Shown: piece by piece, positions 60,680 through 64,000 of the stretch
Layout of the letters: every line of letters begins with the position of its first letter
Numbering within the stretch: position 1 is the first letter of the stretch
NCBI GenBank assembly: GCA_001632435.1
Contig: KV423951.1
Location: 151,235 to 215,234 of the forward strand
Direction: 5' to 3'
Length of the DNA: 64,000 bases
Source: Calocera cornea HHB12733
Taxonomy: Eukaryota > Basidiomycota > Dacrymycetes > Dacrymycetales > Dacrymycetaceae
Notes under the pieces: generated by a model
What the model was told of the DNA's origin: nothing
Database searches by the model: none
The model's input: only the letters and a program-made list of their open reading frames with translations
Position numbers and translations under genes: made by a program

Positions 60680-61412
60680 ATGGGCGACATGGACATGGAC
60701 ATGGACATGTCCTCCGGCACCTCCCCCAGCGTCATATCCTCAATGAGCCTAGGCTTCCACATAACCCCATTTGACCAGCTCTGGTTCGCGGGCTGGACGC
60801 CCCAGTCGAGTGGGGCGATGGTCGGCGCGTGCGCGGGGCTGTTCATGCTCGCGCTGCTCGAGCGGGGGCTATCCGCGCTCAGGACGCTGGCGGAGGGTTG
60901 GTGGAGGACGCGGTGAGTGCGCTTCCTTCTCGTCGATTCTGTGTCTTGCGGACCGGAGATGGAGGACCTGGCTGATGCTCGGTGTTCGATACGGCAGCAC
61001 GGAGGCCATCCTCGCCCAAGCTCACTCTGCCGAAGCACTGTCCTCCGCGGGCTCAGCGGGCGGGCGTCTTCCCCAGCAAATGGCAGACGACAAACGCTCC
61101 CTCTCCTCCGCAACCACCTCGGAAGCGGACGACTGCTGCCTCCCCCCGTCCCTCCCCTCAGCCTACGCCCCCCTCCCCCTACCCTTCCCAGCCCGCAGCG
61201 CCACGGCTACAGCGCGCCGCCTTCCCCCCCTCATATGGGCGCACGACCTGCCCCGGGCGGCCATGCACGTCGCGCAGGCGGCGCTGGGGTACCTGCTCAT
61301 GCTCGCGTACATGAACTATAATTGGGGGTATCTGCTGTCTATCCTTGCGGGCCTGGGAGTGGGGGAGGTGCTCTTTGGGAGGGCGGGGAATGGGTCGGGT
61401 GGGGCCCATTGA
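60680..61412 (+). CDS. Ctr-family copper transporter
   Basis: Trimeric Cu(I) importer. The N-terminus MGDMDMDMDMSSG has Met at every second position, a copper-collecting motif of Ctr proteins. Exon 1 ends GWWRTR and includes the first membrane segment (GAMVGACAGLFMLALLERG). One intron (about 60914-61010) leads to a low-complexity loop and then the second and third membrane segments. These contain the MxxxM filter in LGYLLMLAYMNYNWGYLLS and the helix-packing GLGVGEVLFG. The stop follows GGAH at 61410-61412. Two or three TMs and about 200 residues fit the family. The ferric reductase gene lies 341 bp downstream, same strand. Confidence 0.9.
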
Positions 61413-61753
61413 GGATGGGTTCAACGTGCACTAGCGTTTGGCGGGAGTTCGTCTTGCTGAAAGCGTTTCTCGTTGGTTGGCTTGCTGGAGGCCGTACACC
61501 GCTCTATCATGGTTCTCACACTGTAGCATTATGTACGAGAGAAATCGAAGTGTGCATCCGTCACATAGCGAGACGGACCTAAATGGATGTGATATGATCT
61601 CAGTCGTAAAAAGGCCCGGCCGGCCGTCTCCTAACCAGACGCTCTGCTGTTCTCTCCTCTCCACACCATTGCAGTCACTATTCTCCACTGTCCGTCCGAG
61701 GCTTGCTCGGACAAGCGTCCCCTTCTGCTTGTCCCTCTTCCCCCCTTTCAACG
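61413..61753. other. Intergenic, Ctr to ferric reductase
   Basis: 341 bp between two same-strand metal-uptake genes, with a pyrimidine-rich stretch before the reductase ATG. Confidence 0.5.
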
Positions 61754-63779
61754 ATGAACATCTTCGCGAGTCGACATGAAGAGCAGCACCATCCTGATCC
61801 AGGTGCGCCGCCTGCAATGCCCGCACCTCCAGGGCAACAATTCAGGTCAGTCGCCTTCTCTCCCCCGCGACCAATGTTGAATGCAGCTGTAGCGTCTATG
61901 ATATAGATCCTGTTTTCGCAATGATACTCACATACGCCTGGATCTCAGTCGCAGCCGTTGCGGTCCTATACCGGTCGCCAACGCTGTACCATCGCATCCG
62001 TGAGGCCTGGCAGCACACTCAATTGTCCGGCCCGAGAACATATAAGCGTGTTGGAACATCTGGTGGTGAGGAAGACGAACAGCTTATGGAGCCAAGTCCC
62101 GCGAAAGGGGTCGATAGCGAGGACGATGAAGAAAAGACGGCATCTGCGGGTGATGTTGAGGAAGAGGACAAGGCACTGATGGAGCTGGGCAGCGTCAAGC
62201 AGATTGAATCGTCCCGTTGGGCAAGCCGGCCGACCCCGATCAAGCTTTTCCGAGTAGCTGAAGCTCTTTCCAATAATTTCCTGGGATGGGAGATCAGGTA
62301 TCTGGATCTCACAGTGGGTCAAAGTAGTCCGAGACGCTGTCCATGTTTACGGTGCTATCTGACCGCTACATGCAGTTATCCTCCTCCTCCTATTCACCGT
62401 CGTTCTGGCGCTTTGCCTGCTCCTCGACTCGAACTTGATTATGAATTCCAATCGAGCCGGCTTCATGGCACTCGCGCTTATCCCGCCCGTCTTCCTCCTG
62501 GCAGCCAAGAACTCAATCCTAACCCTTCTTCTTTCGACTGGATACGAGAAGCTCAACTTCCTACATCGTTGGGCCGGACGAATGATGTTCTTGTGCGCGC
62601 TGGTGCATGGGTCTCTGTGGATGTACAATCGCATCTATTGGAACATGGCTTATCTTCTCATAAGCTATGACACCATGGAGGTCTCGGGGGAATTGACTCT
62701 CTCTATGCTGCTTCTCATCTCCTTGACGAGCTTAAGACCCATCCGAAGGCTCGCGTACCAATTCTTCTTCGCCTCCCAGTCAGTGTATTTCTCCACCACC
62801 CTTGCTCGTGTCTGAGGGATGCTCAGCCTCGGGTTGTACCTCGGATTTCTGGCCTGGCTAAACCATCACACACATCACGCCAAACCGTGGATTATCTCCG
62901 GACTCGCCATTTACGCTTGCGATCTCGTTGCGCGAATGATGCGCATGAGATACAAAACGGCGTATCTCGAGCCCGTAGGTGATCAAATGACCTTGGTCCA
63001 TATTCCCCATGCAGCTGGCAGATGGCGGGCAGGGCAGCATGTCCGACTTCGTCTCGTCCTGGGCACTCGAATCCTCCAGGCTCACCCGTTGACCATCATC
63101 AACTCGGCGCCCACAGGTGACAAGACCCGCTCTCAAGGCATGTGGCTCGCAGCACGGGTAGCAGGCGACTGGACGGGCGAGCTGAATGGGCTCGGCAAGA
63201 CCCACCTGAGGGTCATATTCGATGGTCCGTACGGAAGCGCCCAGATCCAGCGCAAGGAACGCACGCTGTGCCTTGCTGGAGGCAGCGGAGCTACGTTCAC
63301 CTTGGGCGTGCTGGACGAGTCGATTACGGCCGTGGAGAATGGCGACCAACGGGTGAGGGTCATTGAATGGGTGTGGTTTATTCGATCCTACGGTACGCAT
63401 TCAGCTATGTGAACCTGCCGCTTCTTACCGATGTGGAGACGTCACCGAGTGGTTTGCCATGCACCTTCAGCTGTTGGCAGACCGAGCACAGGTACTACCG
63501 GCGCTGGACCTTCAGCTCCGCATCTTTCTGACAAGATCAGATCTCAAGCTGTCTAGGAGTGCGCTGTCTATACCAAATTGCGAGCTCGTCACGGGAAAGC
63601 CAACAGTCAAGAGCTTGCTCCAGCCGATGTTGAACTTCGAGGTCGCGGACCTGGGAGAGGAGAGTATTCGACCGATAGGGGGAGGCATTGCAGTCGCCGT
63701 ATGTGGACCTCTCTCCCTGATTCGAGACGCAGAAAATGCCGTCGCCGCTATTAGTCCTGTTGAGCGCAGGTTATGGTAA
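61754..63779 (+). CDS. Ferric/cupric reductase (FRE family), 3' end uncertain
   Basis: Plasma-membrane flavocytochrome b that reduces Fe(III) or Cu(II) with NADPH. Start MNIFASRHEEQHHPDPG, then the first TM (MILTYAWISVAAVAVLY). The transmembrane domain has LNFLHRWAGRMMFLCALVHG with two heme His. A further heme His in FFASH is split across an intron (CA|C, intron about 62795-62837). The FAD motif is HPLTIINSAPTGD, the NADPH motif LAGGSGATF, the C-terminal motif VAVCGPLSL. The frame stops right after ERRLW at 63777-63779, whereas relatives usually continue about ten residues to an aromatic end. The copia LTR begins close by and may have truncated it. Confidence 0.87.
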
Positions 63780-63918
63780 GAGTCAAGATATGTGAATTGA
63801 CAAAACAGACGCGTCGTGCTACGGACATAGGGTGAGTGGCTGTGCGTACTACCCGCCTGAGGGGCAGTCAGCACAGCCTCTGGGGCAGTCTTGTGGCCTC
63901 GCTCCGTCTATACTAACA
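63758..63918 (-). mobile_element. 3' LTR of a Ty1/copia retrotransposon (inner edge certain, outer edge not)
   Basis: On the minus strand the polypurine tract GAGGGGGAG (63919-63927) is followed directly by TGTTAGTATAGACGG, the expected first bases of a 3' LTR, so the inner boundary is 63918. The outer end is not fixed. A TGTTGAG on the plus strand at 63758 would give a 161-bp LTR with inverted termini (TGTTGAG/ACTAACA), but that would place the last FRE codons inside the LTR. The other LTR lies beyond the window. Confidence 0.6.
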
Positions 63919-63927
63919 CTCCCCCTC
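63919..63927 (-). other. Polypurine tract of the copia element
   Basis: GAGGGGGAG on the minus strand lies between the pol stop codon and the LTR start TGTTAG, the standard position of the plus-strand primer site. Confidence 0.8.
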
Positions 63928-64000
63928 AAGGCTGCACCAGTCCAAGGTCTAGGGCAAAACCTTTGAACTTGTGCCTGCTAAGAGCTTTGGTTAACACATC
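63926..64000 (-). CDS. Ty1/copia pol fragment (RNase H C-terminus)
   Basis: Twenty-four codons and a TGA read from the right edge: DVLTKALSRHKFKGFALDLG, followed by LVQP. The (A)DxLTKxLxxxKF motif is the usual C-terminal end of copia-type polyproteins after RNase H. The stop codon overlaps the polypurine tract that primes plus-strand DNA synthesis. The rest of the element is to the right of the window. Activity cannot be judged. Confidence 0.85.
   Translation of the reverse strand, partial: DVLTKALSRHKFKGFALDLGLVQP

Noticed and set aside
63776..63811. Short intron after ERRLW in the ferric reductase
   Set aside because: GTAAGA...ACAG would be only about 36 bp, and the following frame lacks the aromatic family C-terminus.

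Overview
The window reads as genomic DNA of a filamentous basidiomycete (Agaricomycetes type). Genes are split by many 45-60 bp GT-AG introns, housekeeping proteins match fungal families, and one cytochrome P450 family is tandemly expanded, as is common in wood- and litter-decaying mushrooms. The 13 P450 copies are numbered 1-13 in coordinate order. All gene models were spliced by eye.

Layout. 1-6771: three P450s on the minus strand (copy 1 runs off the left edge; copy 3 has two in-frame stops). 7508-18142: a minus-strand block of conserved genes, namely nucleoporin Nic96, an oxysterol-binding protein with a PH domain, and the Dot1 histone H3K79 methyltransferase. 18560-22619: two more minus-strand P450s, one a decayed pseudogene carrying a small inverted-repeat insertion. 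23799-24017: a probable solo LTR. 24149-33837: a second conserved block with Mph1/FANCM helicase, a UBE2W-type E2, Arp5 (the only plus-strand gene here) and a Sec4/Rab8 GTPase. 34574-53131: seven plus-strand P450s of the same family (copy 6 frameshifted), with a 504-bp hAT-like MITE between copies 6 and 7. 53620-55617: a P450 of a different family. 56077-58607: an RBM26/27-like RNA-binding protein. 60680-63779: a Ctr copper transporter followed by a ferric/cupric reductase. Right edge: the 3' end of a Ty1/copia retrotransposon on the minus strand.

Working together. Twelve P450s share one eight-exon design, including a constant 33-nt microexon that encodes the C-helix WxxxR motif. They form two arms that point in opposite directions, separated by housekeeping genes. 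No polyketide synthase, NRPS, terpene synthase, cluster regulator or dedicated transporter is visible, so this looks like birth-and-death expansion of oxidative enzymes and not a classical biosynthetic cluster. The Ctr and reductase genes form a plausible metal-uptake pair, in which the reductase makes Cu(I) or Fe(II) at the membrane and Ctr imports copper.

No CRISPR array, rRNA or convincing tRNA was seen. The least explained features are the small mobile or dispersed elements, the palindrome-headed repeat shared by 10825-10893 and 53285-53349, and the upstream block duplicated next to copies 6 and 7.
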